From Prevotellaceae bacterium UBA1391 (GTDB lineage Bacteria > Bacteroidota > Bacteroidia > Bacteroidales > Bacteroidaceae), in NCBI GenBank assembly GCA_002305265.1, contig DBQP01000011.1, positions 1-33,681 of the forward strand: 33,681 bases of DNA, in the 5' to 3' direction. The notes beneath the pieces are model-generated. The model saw only the letters and a program-made list of their open reading frames with translations. It searched no databases and was not told the origin of the DNA. Below are positions 1 to 6,281 of this stretch, in pieces (the stretch's first letter is position 1; every line of letters begins with the position of its first letter). A program made the position numbers and the translations under genes.

Positions 1-381
1 GACATCCAGGTAGAAGTCGAAAGCGTGCCCTTCGACGCCATCGCCAACGCCCCGCGCGGCGAGTCCTCCGCCGACATCCGACAGCGCGTCCTCCGCGCCC
101 GCAACATCCAGCAGCAGCGCTTCGCCGCCCATCCCGGCATCCACTGCAACGCCCAGATGACCACCGCCCTCCTCCAGCAGTACGCACCCCTCAGCCCCGC
201 CTGCACCGAGCGCCTACGCACCTCCATGCGCACCCTCAACCTCTCCGCCCGCGCCTACGACCGCATCCTGAAAGTAGCCCGCACCATCGCCGACCTCGAG
301 GGCTCCGCCGACATCCAGGTCGCCCACATCGGCGAGGCCATCGGCTACCGCAGCCTCGACCGCGAGACGTGGTTCGAATAA
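1..381 (+). CDS. comM: ComM/YifB-family Mg-chelatase-like AAA ATPase, C-terminal part (5' end outside window)
   Basis: The reading frame is open from base 1 and ends with TAA at 379-381. The roughly 126 residues match the C-terminal domain of ComM/YifB proteins: an arginine-rich helix (ADIRQRVLRARNIQQQRF), then the NLSARAYDRILKVARTIADL segment, then HIGEAIGYRSLDR near the end. In the family this domain follows an AAA+ magnesium-chelatase-like core. ComM acts in the cytoplasm as a helicase that extends branch migration during recombination of incoming DNA in natural transformation. The core with its Walker motifs lies left of the window, so its integrity cannot be judged. A decayed copy of the last part of this gene occurs again near 2600-2830, beyond a toxin-antitoxin cassette. 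Confidence 0.9.
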   Translation, partial: DIQVEVESVPFDAIANAPRGESSADIRQRVLRARNIQQQRFAAHPGIHCNAQMTTALLQQYAPLSPACTERLRTSMRTLNLSARAYDRILKVARTIADLEGSADIQVAHIGEAIGYRSLDRETWFE

Positions 382-588
382 CACGCGCACCCCTTCCCTC
401 CCCCGCTCCACAACCACACAGCACCCGCCCCGCGCCGTCCCGACCTCCGTCTCCGACGTCGCCCCCTCCACCTCGCACACCACACGACGGGCTGCCCTCT
501 ACCGCCCAGCGGTAGAGGGCAGCCCGTCACTTGTCCCATCCCGCAGGCAACAAGAAGCCCAGCCCCACCCCTCAGGCACAGCATTCGC
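242..588 (+). repeat. Direct repeat copy 1: comM 3' end plus terminator
   Basis: The stretch from within the comM C-terminal domain through its terminator hairpin to about 588 has a partial second copy at about 2600-2830. Shared blocks include GCCTACGACCGCATCCTGAA, GACATCCAGGTCGC, the hairpin arm GACGGGCTGCC and TTGTCCCATCCCGCAGGCAA. This is the intact copy; the other lacks about 150 bp and has point changes. The pair brackets the AbiE operon. Confidence 0.85.
486..528 (+). terminator. Strong hairpin terminator after comM
   Basis: An 18-bp perfect stem (486-503 with 511-528) closes a 7-base loop about 105 bp after the comM stop. No long T run follows on the plus strand, so it may act as a strong or bidirectional hairpin rather than a textbook intrinsic terminator. 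A degraded copy is at 2705-2747. Confidence 0.75.
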
Positions 589-972
589 GACACTTGCTGT
601 ATCAGCACGAATCGGGCTAAACGGTAGGGCGTTTCATTTTCGGTTGTTTAACCCATTGTTCCTGAGCGCAGATTGAACGTATTTAACCTTCGTCAGCGCA
701 CTGCGCGGTTCTTGTATGAAGGATTGGGCCGACGAAACGAAAAGGGCGGCAACTCACTTTCCTTTCCCCACTGTTCCATTTTGACTTATTCCAGGCGTAT
801 AGATTAGTGGGAACAAGTAAAGTGGAGTCGTGGAAGATCTTTCTTTTCGTTGGCATTCTTTTGATTTGGAATAGGCAGCAGAACAATGGAATCCCGCACA
901 AAACAGACACGCTTGGTACAGAAAACCAACAAAACATTTGCTTGCTGTTCTGAATCTTACTATTTTTGCAGC
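529..972. other. Intergenic stretch between comM terminator and the AbiE operon
   Basis: From the stop of comM to the likely abiEi start there are about 590 bp without a convincing gene. Bases 382-485 are C-rich and feature-poor. The hairpin at 486-528 and the end of the repeated block (to about 588) follow. From about 600 the composition turns visibly more AT-rich than the flanking core genes, which fits the start of acquired DNA. A short inverted pair TTGGT/ACCAA (913-917, 925-929) sits just upstream of the abiEi promoter and could be an AbiEi operator. That is a guess, because such short pairs arise by chance. Confidence 0.5.
937..968 (+). promoter_or_regulatory. Bacteroidetes-type promoter of the abiEi-abiEii operon
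   Basis: TTTG (937-940) and TATTTTTG (961-968) are separated by 20 bp, which fits the -33/-7 consensus. The ATG at 973 begins only 5 bases after the -7 box, so the mRNA would start at or next to the initiation codon. This favours 973 over an upstream in-frame ATG at 886, which lies before the promoter. Confidence 0.75.
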
Positions 973-1599
973 ATGAACAATGCTTTGGCGACATTATCCA
1001 ATATTCCGGTGAGCATGGCAACTCTTGCCTCCCTGTTTCCCGACATCAAGGCGGGAAGCCACAAAGTACGCACGCTTGAGAGAAGCGGCCAGCTGCTCAG
1101 AATCAAGAAGGGGCTCTATGTCGTGTCACCCATGGTGACTCAGCTGCCGCTTTCGATCGAACTGATTGCCAACCACGTGTATGCGCCCTCCTACGTGTCG
1201 ATGCACTCGGCGCTGAGATTCTACGGACTCATTCCAGAAGCTGTCTATAGCGTCCAGTCGATGACAATCAAGCACACCCGATGTTTCGACACGCCGCTGG
1301 GGCGCTTCGACTACACCTGCATGAGCCGCGACGCCTTCCCCGTCGGCGTAAGCATCATCAACAAGCAGACATACACGTTCTTGATGGCGACGCCCGAGAA
1401 GGCCCTGTGTGACCTGATCGCCAACTCGCCCAAGGTGAACCTTCGCTATCTGAAGGACGTGGAGCGCTTTCTGAGCGACGACCTGCGCATGGACATGGAT
1501 GACTTCCGCAACATGGATGTCACGGTCTTTGAGCGATACGCCGAGGTGGGCAAGAAAGCCACATCCATCCAAAGCCTCATCAAGTATCTGAAAAGATGA
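973..1599 (+). CDS. abiEi: AbiEi-family antitoxin of a type IV toxin-antitoxin system
   Basis: This 208-residue protein has the layout of AbiEi antitoxins. An N-terminal winged helix-turn-helix comes first (about residues 1-55, with the helix-rich stretch ATLASLFPDIKAGSHKVRTL and the basic wing LLRIKKGLYVVSP). A C-terminal domain follows, with the characteristic YVSMHSALRFYGLIPE and ATPEKALCDLI segments. AbiEi proteins neutralise the AbiEii toxin without binding it directly and also repress their own operon through the DNA-binding domain. The stop overlaps the abiEii start in ATGA, so the two are translationally coupled. An in-frame ATG at 886 would add 29 residues, but the promoter at 937-968 lies inside that extension. 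Composition is less GC-rich than in neighbouring core genes, which suggests transfer. Confidence 0.9.
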   Translation: MNNALATLSNIPVSMATLASLFPDIKAGSHKVRTLERSGQLLRIKKGLYVVSPMVTQLPLSIELIANHVYAPSYVSMHSALRFYGLIPEAVYSVQSMTIKHTRCFDTPLGRFDYTCMSRDAFPVGVSIINKQTYTFLMATPEKALCDLIANSPKVNLRYLKDVERFLSDDLRMDMDDFRNMDVTVFERYAEVGKKATSIQSLIKYLKR

Positions 1600-2429
1600 A
1601 CAACGAGATATACCACCAGATGCTGTCTGCCTACGACCTGACAACCACGCAGCAGCAGCGCAATGCCGTCTTCGAGGTCAACCAGCAAGTGATTCTTGCC
1701 GGGCTCTACCACGGCGGTTTCTTCGACGTGGCCGCTTTCTACGGCGGCACCTGCCTACGCATATTCCACGGACTGCAACGTTTCTCGGAAGACATGGACT
1801 TCTCGCTCTTGGCGCCGTCTGCCGACTTCGATTTCACACAATACTTCCAGCCCATCATAGACGAGTTTGCCATGGTAGGCAGGAAAGTGGAAATCAAGAA
1901 GAAGGACAAGGCGGACTTCGGCAAGGTGGAGTCGGCGTTCTTGAAAGACAACACCGATGTGTATGATGTGACCTTCCAAACGGAAAAGTCCATCAAGATA
2001 AAGATAGAGGTGGACACACAACCGCCATTGAAATTCTCAACCGAGCAAAAGCTGTTGTTGCTGCCAACGTCGTTCATGGTGCGTTGCTTCACGCCTTCCT
2101 CTCTTTTCGCAGGAAAGATGCACGCACTGGTTTTCCGTCAGTGGAAAAACCGCGTCAAAGGGCGCGACTGGTACGACTTCGAGTGGTATGTACGCCATAG
2201 CATACCTTTGGACTTCTCCCATTTGCAGGAGCGGGTCCTTCAGTTCAACCACGAGGAAATCGGCAAAGAAGCTTTCCTCGAAAAACTCAAAGAACGGCTT
2301 GCCACAGCCGACATCAACCAGGTGAAAGCCGACGTCATGCCGTTCGTCCGCCACCCGAAAGAACTGGACATCTGGTCGAACGACTATTTCCTGCAACTTG
2401 CCGGAATGCTGAGGTTTGAAGACTCGTGA
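1596..2429 (+). CDS. abiEii: AbiEii/AbiGii-family nucleotidyltransferase toxin
   Basis: The 277-residue protein shows the minimal nucleotidyltransferase signature of AbiEii toxins: FYGGTCLR (GGT at 50-52), SEDMDFSL with the metal-binding pair D66/D68, and the later KMHALVFRQW...KGRDWYD block (K174, R190, D191, D194). AbiEii-type enzymes act in the cytoplasm; characterised relatives (MenT) transfer nucleotides to tRNA acceptor stems and stop growth, which gives abortive phage infection. All key motif residues are present, so the toxin looks intact. The start codon overlaps the antitoxin stop (ATGA). A remnant of a Fic-family gene begins 24 bp after its stop, so the operon probably once had three genes. 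Confidence 0.92.
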   Translation: MNNEIYHQMLSAYDLTTTQQQRNAVFEVNQQVILAGLYHGGFFDVAAFYGGTCLRIFHGLQRFSEDMDFSLLAPSADFDFTQYFQPIIDEFAMVGRKVEIKKKDKADFGKVESAFLKDNTDVYDVTFQTEKSIKIKIEVDTQPPLKFSTEQKLLLLPTSFMVRCFTPSSLFAGKMHALVFRQWKNRVKGRDWYDFEWYVRHSIPLDFSHLQERVLQFNHEEIGKEAFLEKLKERLATADINQVKADVMPFVRHPKELDIWSNDYFLQLAGMLRFEDS

Positions 2430-2453
2430 CTTCGCATTATCACATTTGAGAAG

Positions 2454-2585
2454 ATGAGCGACGAGAAGAACGGCCTCACATCATTTGACGAGTATCTGCA
2501 GCAAGGCGAACCCTCGCAGCAAGCGAGCGCAGCCAATTGACAGACTGTCATCGGACTGCAGGCCGCGGATGGCTGGCAGCCCTCG
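2454..2585 (+). pseudogene. Truncated Fic-family (VbhA-like N-terminal) gene remnant
   Basis: An ATG 24 bp after abiEii opens a 28-codon frame that ends at TGA (2538-2540). The same frame continues past the stop with QTVIGLQAADGWQPS. Together these read like the N-terminus of Bacteroidales Fic proteins that carry a built-in VbhA-like antitoxin helix; that family typically has FxEYLxQGEP, then NWQTAIGLQAVDGL. The TGA stands where the family has TGG (Trp), so a single base change explains it. The similarity ends near 2585 and the comM repeat follows within a few dozen bases, so the inhibitory helix and the whole catalytic Fic domain (HxFx(D/E)GNGRxxR) are absent. The family call rests on remembered homologues, not on a search. 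Confidence 0.65.
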
Positions 2586-2597
2586 GCGAGGGCAATA

Positions 2598-2830
2598 CCC
2601 TCACCACGCCAGTCTTCGCCCCCGCCTACGACCGCATCCTGAAAGTGGCCCACACCAACGCCGACCTGAGACGGCTCCGTCGACATCCAGGTCGCACACC
2701 ATACGACGGGCTGCCCTCTATCGCCCAGCGGCAGACGGCAGCCCGTCACTTGTCCCATCCCGCAGGCAATAGGAAGCCTAACGCAACAACAGGCAGCCCA
2801 ACGCCACCCCGCAGGCCCAGCATCCCCACA
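2598..2830 (+). repeat. Direct repeat copy 2: decayed comM 3' end plus terminator
   Basis: Clear identity with comM starts near 2613 (possibly 2598) and runs through the codons for AYDRILKVA. After GACATCCAGGTCGC the copy jumps directly to the region just before the terminator, a deletion of about 150 bp relative to copy 1 at a short TCGC/CAC match. The terminator hairpin (2705-2747) has lost pairing in its inner half. The downstream tail aligns to about 2830 with a small insertion. It encodes no intact product. Substitutions throughout show that the duplication is not recent. Confidence 0.85.
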
Positions 2831-2865
2831 GCCGTGAGATATCTATCTGCATAAAGAATGAAAAC

Positions 2866-3045
2866 GAATTCGGTTGAAAAAGAAAAAGACTGCGTTCGAA
2901 AATAAAAAAGAGTGCGGTCGTTTTTGAAATCGAGTGCGGTCGTTTTTTGGAATGAGTGCGTTCGAAATTGGGGACGGGGGCGATGGAAAACGAGGACAGG
3001 TGCGGACGGAGGATGAAAGGGGTGCGCCTTTACTTGACCGAGTGC
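2866..3045. repeat. Tandem repeat array, 22-bp period (array A)
   Basis: Units begin at 2866, 2888, 2910, 2932 and 2954, each exactly 22 bp apart. The middle units share GAGTGCGGTCG followed by a T or A run. GTGCG recurs in the same phase at 3000 and 3022 (2978 is degenerate), then at 3042 with a 20-bp step. The 22-bp step shifts reading frame and there is no spacer, so it is neither a coding repeat nor CRISPR. The core TGCGTTCG (2891-2898, 2957-2964) is the reverse complement of the core of the array at 19425-19490. Confidence 0.8.
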
Positions 3046-3085
3046 GCAGGAAGGGTTTCATACGGAGGTATCGTTGCATGAATAC

Positions 3086-3173
3086 GAAGGCTTTCGTGCG
3101 CATTCACGAAGGCCTTCTCGCGGCAACGGGAAGGCCTTCTTGCTGTAATGGGAAGAACTGCTGAAAGGGAGGA
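3086..3173. repeat. Tandem repeat array, 22-bp period (array A2)
   Basis: Units begin at 3086, 3108, 3130 and 3152, exactly 22 bp apart. The first three start with GAAGGCYTTC; the fourth keeps only GAAG. The same GAAGGCCTTCG core occurs as a palindrome at 19406-19417, beside another 22-bp array. Confidence 0.75.
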
Positions 3174-3287
3174 TGGCGCGGGCGGCGACTTTTGTGCGTG
3201 CGTAGCCCGATGATCGACGGAGGAAGATGGAGAGCGGGCGGAGCAGGCCGTGGCGATGGGAAAAGGGTTGGGAAGCGGGCGGGAGGC

Positions 3288-3546
3288 ATGAAAAATTGGT
3301 TTCCGCGCATGAAAATAACCGATTGACGCACATGAAAAAAACGTTTGGGGTGCTTGAAAACCCGAGTGACGCGCGTGAAAACTTGATGGGTGCGCGTGAA
3401 TAAAACGATTGCTGAGCATGGAAATTCGGTTGCGGAGCGTGAAAAAAACGATGGGTGAGCATGAAAAATCGGTTGCGGAGCGTGAAAAAAAACGATTGCG
3501 GAGCGTGAAAAATCAGTTGCAGCGCATGAAAAATCGGTTGCAAAGT
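3288..3546. repeat. Twelve-unit tandem repeat array, 21-23-bp period (array B)
   Basis: Units start at 3288, 3309, 3332, 3354, 3375, 3396, 3418, 3439, 3461, 3482, 3505 and 3526. The consensus is RTGAAAAAWCGRTTGCGGAG plus C. Steps of 21, 22 and 23 bp break any reading frame. Apparent open frames here (phenylalanine/histidine-rich on the minus strand) are by-products of the repeat. The array stops 23 bp before the -33 box of a consensus promoter at 3569-3598. Confidence 0.85.
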
Positions 3547-3568
3547 GGGGTATTTTCTATAAAATTAT

Positions 3569-3598
3569 TTTGGCATAAGGTTTTTTTTGATAAATTTG
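3569..3598 (+). promoter_or_regulatory. Bacteroidetes-type promoter upstream of the DUF805 gene
   Basis: TTTG (3569-3572) and TAAATTTG (3591-3598) are separated by 18 bp, preceded by an AT-rich stretch. If used, it gives a leader of about 245 nt before the ATG at 3851. No closer TAnnTTTG box was found. Confidence 0.6.
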
Positions 3599-3603
3599 CA
3601 AGC

Positions 3604-3850
3604 GGTTTGGCGTTGTTCCAGGATAAGCAATGGCTATCACGACAGGCGGCGACCCGAGACTGGCCACGTGCCGTTCTCTATTTTCTGGCTGCCGTTGAGG
3701 CTGATGGACATTCACGACATTTCGATGTGCCGACTCCATCTGTGGAGCGGAGCGACACGACTGGGCTTATCCGACGATAACGACACGCGTCGGTGGCTTG
3801 CAGCCACTTCACCTATCTGAAAAACTTTATCATATCAAAAATTAGGTATC
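3604..3850 (+). promoter_or_regulatory. Hairpin-rich 5' leader of the DUF805 gene (function unknown)
   Basis: Between the promoter and the DUF805 start three short hairpins lie in a row: 3734-3747 (CTCCA/TGGAG), 3771-3793 (CCGACG/CGTCGG) and 3793-3807 (GTGGCT/AGCCAC). No known riboswitch was recognised and no good small gene is visible. It may be an RNA leader, an unrecognised small RNA, or decayed sequence. Confidence 0.35.
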
Positions 3851-4261
3851 ATGGAATCAACAAGCTTTTCTAACGTTCTTCCTTCGCTCACTTTCCGCGA
3901 AGCTGTCTCTGTTGCTCTCAAGAAATATGCCACGTTCAGTGGCCGCGCCCGCCGGTCGGAGTATTGGTGGTTTGTTGTCTTCTATACGATTGTCATGTTT
4001 GTGGCGGTGATTCTGGATTTTGTTCTCGGCCTGCATCCTGATGGAACGCCGTATGGTGTCTTCTATTATTTGTCGGCGCTGGGACTGGTGATTCCGAGCA
4101 TCGCAGTGTTGTTCAGACGGCTGCATGACATCGGGAAGAGCGGCTGGAACTGGCTTTGGGCGCTGATTCCCTTGGTGGGATCCATCTTGCTCTTGATCTG
4201 GTGCTGCCAGGACTCGCAGTCGAAGTCGAACAAATACGGTGCTTCTCCCAAGTACCAGTAG
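3851..4261 (+). CDS. DUF805 inner-membrane protein
   Basis: The 136-residue protein matches the DUF805 family across its length: YATFSGRARRSEYWWF (26-41), a first membrane helix about 40-60, a second about 72-88, the signature FRRLHDIGKSGWNW (88-101), a third helix about 101-118, and the closing motif SNKYGASPKYQ. Family members are small inner-membrane proteins of unknown function; the conserved arginine/histidine loop suggests lipid or ligand contact, but nothing is established. It stands alone, with its own upstream promoter and long leader, and faces gpmI across a hairpin terminator. Length and motifs are complete. Confidence 0.9.
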   Translation: MESTSFSNVLPSLTFREAVSVALKKYATFSGRARRSEYWWFVVFYTIVMFVAVILDFVLGLHPDGTPYGVFYYLSALGLVIPSIAVLFRRLHDIGKSGWNWLWALIPLVGSILLLIWCCQDSQSKSNKYGASPKYQ

Positions 4262-4423
4262 TCCTGCTGGCGGCGCGGGCGGATGGCGGGCGGACGACCT
4301 GCCACGCGCCGCGGCGCGCAGGTGGGGCTCGGCGAGCGGCCTTGTGGGGCGGAAGGGCCTTGCGGGAACTGCCGACGCCGGCTGAAGGGCGAGGGCCATG
4401 GCGGCTGCCGCCTATGAAAAGAC

Positions 4424-4467
4424 ACCGGGCACATCGGTCTCGCGGAAGCGAGGCGGATGTGCCCGGT
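4424..4467. terminator. Bidirectional hairpin between DUF805 and gpmI
   Basis: A 12-bp stem (4424-4435 with 4456-4467) carries an inner CTCGC/GCGAG stem. It lies between the convergent ends of the DUF805 gene and gpmI. There is no clear T run, but position and strength fit a shared terminator. Confidence 0.65.
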
Positions 4468-4531
4468 TGTCTGTGTGTGGGTTTGGCGAGGGCCGCCCGC
4501 TGTCGGGGCGGAGCGGCTCGCTGGTGTCGGA

Positions 4532-6064
4532 TTAGTCCTGGATGAGGTTGTCGCCTGTCATCTCGGCGGGCTGTGGAAGGCCCATGATGTGGAGGATGGA
4601 GGGGGCGACGTCGGCCAGGCGTCCGCTCTTCACGCTGGCCGACTTATTGTCGGTGATGTAGATGAAGGGGACGGGGTTGAGGGAGTGTGCGGTGTTGGGG
4701 GTGCCGTCGGCGTTGATGGCGTTGTCGGCGTTGCCGTGGTCGGCAATGATGATGGCCTCGTAGCCGTTGGCTTTGGCGGCCTCGACGACGCTGCCTACGC
4801 AGCTGTCGACTGCGACGACGGCTTTCTGGATGGCTTCGTAGACGCCGGTGTGGCCGACCATGTCGCCATTGGCGAAGTTGACGACGATGAAGTCGTACTT
4901 CTGTGTGCCGATGGCCTCGACGAGTTTGTCCTTGACGCCGTATGCGGACATTTCGGGCTGGAGGTCGTAGGTGGCCACTTTGGGGGATGGCACGAGGATG
5001 CGGTCTTCGCCTTCGTAGGGTGCCTCGCGTCCGCCGTTGAAGAAGAAGGTGACGTGTGCGTACTTCTCTGTCTCAGCGGTGTGGAGCTGGAGCTTGCCGT
5101 TGGCGGCAAGGTATTCGCCGAGCGTGTTGGTGACGTTCTCCTTGGGGAAGAGGACGTGGACGTTCTGGAAGGAAGCGTCGTAGGGGGTCATGGTGTAGTA
5201 CTGGAGTCCGGGGATGGTGGTCATTCCTTCCTCGGGCATGTCCTGCTGTGAGAGGACGATGGTGAGCTCCTTGGCGCGGTCGTTGCGGTAGTTGAAGAAG
5301 ATGACGACGTCGCCTTCCTTGATGGTGCCGTCGACGTTGGCGTTGATGAGGGGCTCCATGAACTCGTCGGTGTTCTTGTGGTCGTCGGAGTCGGTGTCGT
5401 AGCAGCTCTGCACGCCGGCCACCATGTCGTCGACGCGTCGTCCCTTGCCTTCGACGAGCTGGTCGTAGGCCACTTTCACGCGGTTCCAGCGCTTGTCGCG
5501 GTCCATGGCGTAGAAGCGTCCGATGATGCTGGCGATGTGTCCGGTCGTAGCGTCGCAGTGGCGCTGGAGCTGCTCGATGAATCCTTTTCCGCTCTTGGGG
5601 TCGGTGTCGCGTCCGTCCATGAAGCAGTGTACGTAGGTGTTGTCGACGCCGTACTCCTTGGCGATGTCGAGGAGTTTGAAGAGGTGGTCGAGGCTGGAGT
5701 GCACGCCACCGTTGGAGGTGAGGCCCATGAGGTGGATGCTCTTGCCGTTCTGCTTGGCGTAGCTGTAGGCGCTGACGATTCCGGGATTCTCGAGGATGGA
5801 GTTGTCTGCGCACGCACGGTTGATTTTCACGAGGTCCTGATAGACGATGCGGCCTGCGCCGATATTGAGGTGTCCCACCTCGGAGTTGCCCATCTGTCCG
5901 TCGGGCAGTCCTACGTCCTCACCGCTTGTGAGGAGCTGGCTGTGGGGATTTTCTGCTGTGAGTTTGTCGAGGTTGGGCGTGGGCGTATTGAAGATGACGT
6001 CGCCTTTGGCCTGGGATCCGATGCCCCATCCGTCGAGGATCATCAGAAGTGCTTTCTTTGCCAT
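4532..6064 (-). CDS. gpmI: 2,3-bisphosphoglycerate-independent phosphoglycerate mutase
   Basis: This cytoplasmic glycolytic enzyme interconverts 3- and 2-phosphoglycerate through a phosphoserine and two Mn ions. The start at 6064 gives 510 residues, the usual length. It opens with MAKKALLMILDGWG (metal-binding Asp), followed by the phosphoserine motif GQMGNSEVGHLNIGAGR with its Ser near residue 61. HCFMDGRDTDP and the C-terminal metal site ADHGNAD follow. An ATG nine bases upstream (6073) is also possible but adds only MAF. The gene has its own -7 box about 130 bp upstream and a terminator downstream, so it can be expressed independently of the membrane protein gene before it. Confidence 0.95.
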   Translation of the reverse strand: MAKKALLMILDGWGIGSQAKGDVIFNTPTPNLDKLTAENPHSQLLTSGEDVGLPDGQMGNSEVGHLNIGAGRIVYQDLVKINRACADNSILENPGIVSAYSYAKQNGKSIHLMGLTSNGGVHSSLDHLFKLLDIAKEYGVDNTYVHCFMDGRDTDPKSGKGFIEQLQRHCDATTGHIASIIGRFYAMDRDKRWNRVKVAYDQLVEGKGRRVDDMVAGVQSCYDTDSDDHKNTDEFMEPLINANVDGTIKEGDVVIFFNYRNDRAKELTIVLSQQDMPEEGMTTIPGLQYYTMTPYDASFQNVHVLFPKENVTNTLGEYLAANGKLQLHTAETEKYAHVTFFFNGGREAPYEGEDRILVPSPKVATYDLQPEMSAYGVKDKLVEAIGTQKYDFIVVNFANGDMVGHTGVYEAIQKAVVAVDSCVGSVVEAAKANGYEAIIIADHGNADNAINADGTPNTAHSLNPVPFIYITDNKSASVKSGRLADVAPSILHIMGLPQPAEMTGDNLIQD

Positions 6065-6203
6065 AAATGCCATGTGTTTTATTGTTGTTATCTTGATTCC
6101 GGTGTCTGACCGGCCGGATGCCGGATGTCTGGAGACAGTCCGCTGCCGGGGCGTAATTGGCGCGCGGCTGCAGACGGTTCTGCAGGGCGGACTTTCCAGA
6201 CTG

Positions 6204-6211
6204 CAAAGTTA
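6204..6211 (-). promoter_or_regulatory. Promoter -7 box for gpmI
   Basis: TAACTTTG, followed by CAG, is read on the minus strand, 131 bp before the nearer ATG. No clean -33 TTG is present; the upstream 25 bp are AT-rich. Confidence 0.55.
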
Positions 6212-6281
6212 CGGATTTTCAGCGAGAAAACACCTAAAATCGCAGAAATTAGTGCATGCGGCGGGCGAAGGGCGGCGGGCC

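Noticed and set aside
3058..3543. Minus-strand open frame rich in Phe and His over array B
   Set aside because: It only reflects the tandem repeat. Steps of 21, 22 and 23 bp shift the frame, so no periodic protein is maintained, and no promoter or family match is seen.
3288..3546. CRISPR array
   Set aside because: Units are contiguous at 21-23 bp with no unique spacers between them, and no cas gene is in the window.
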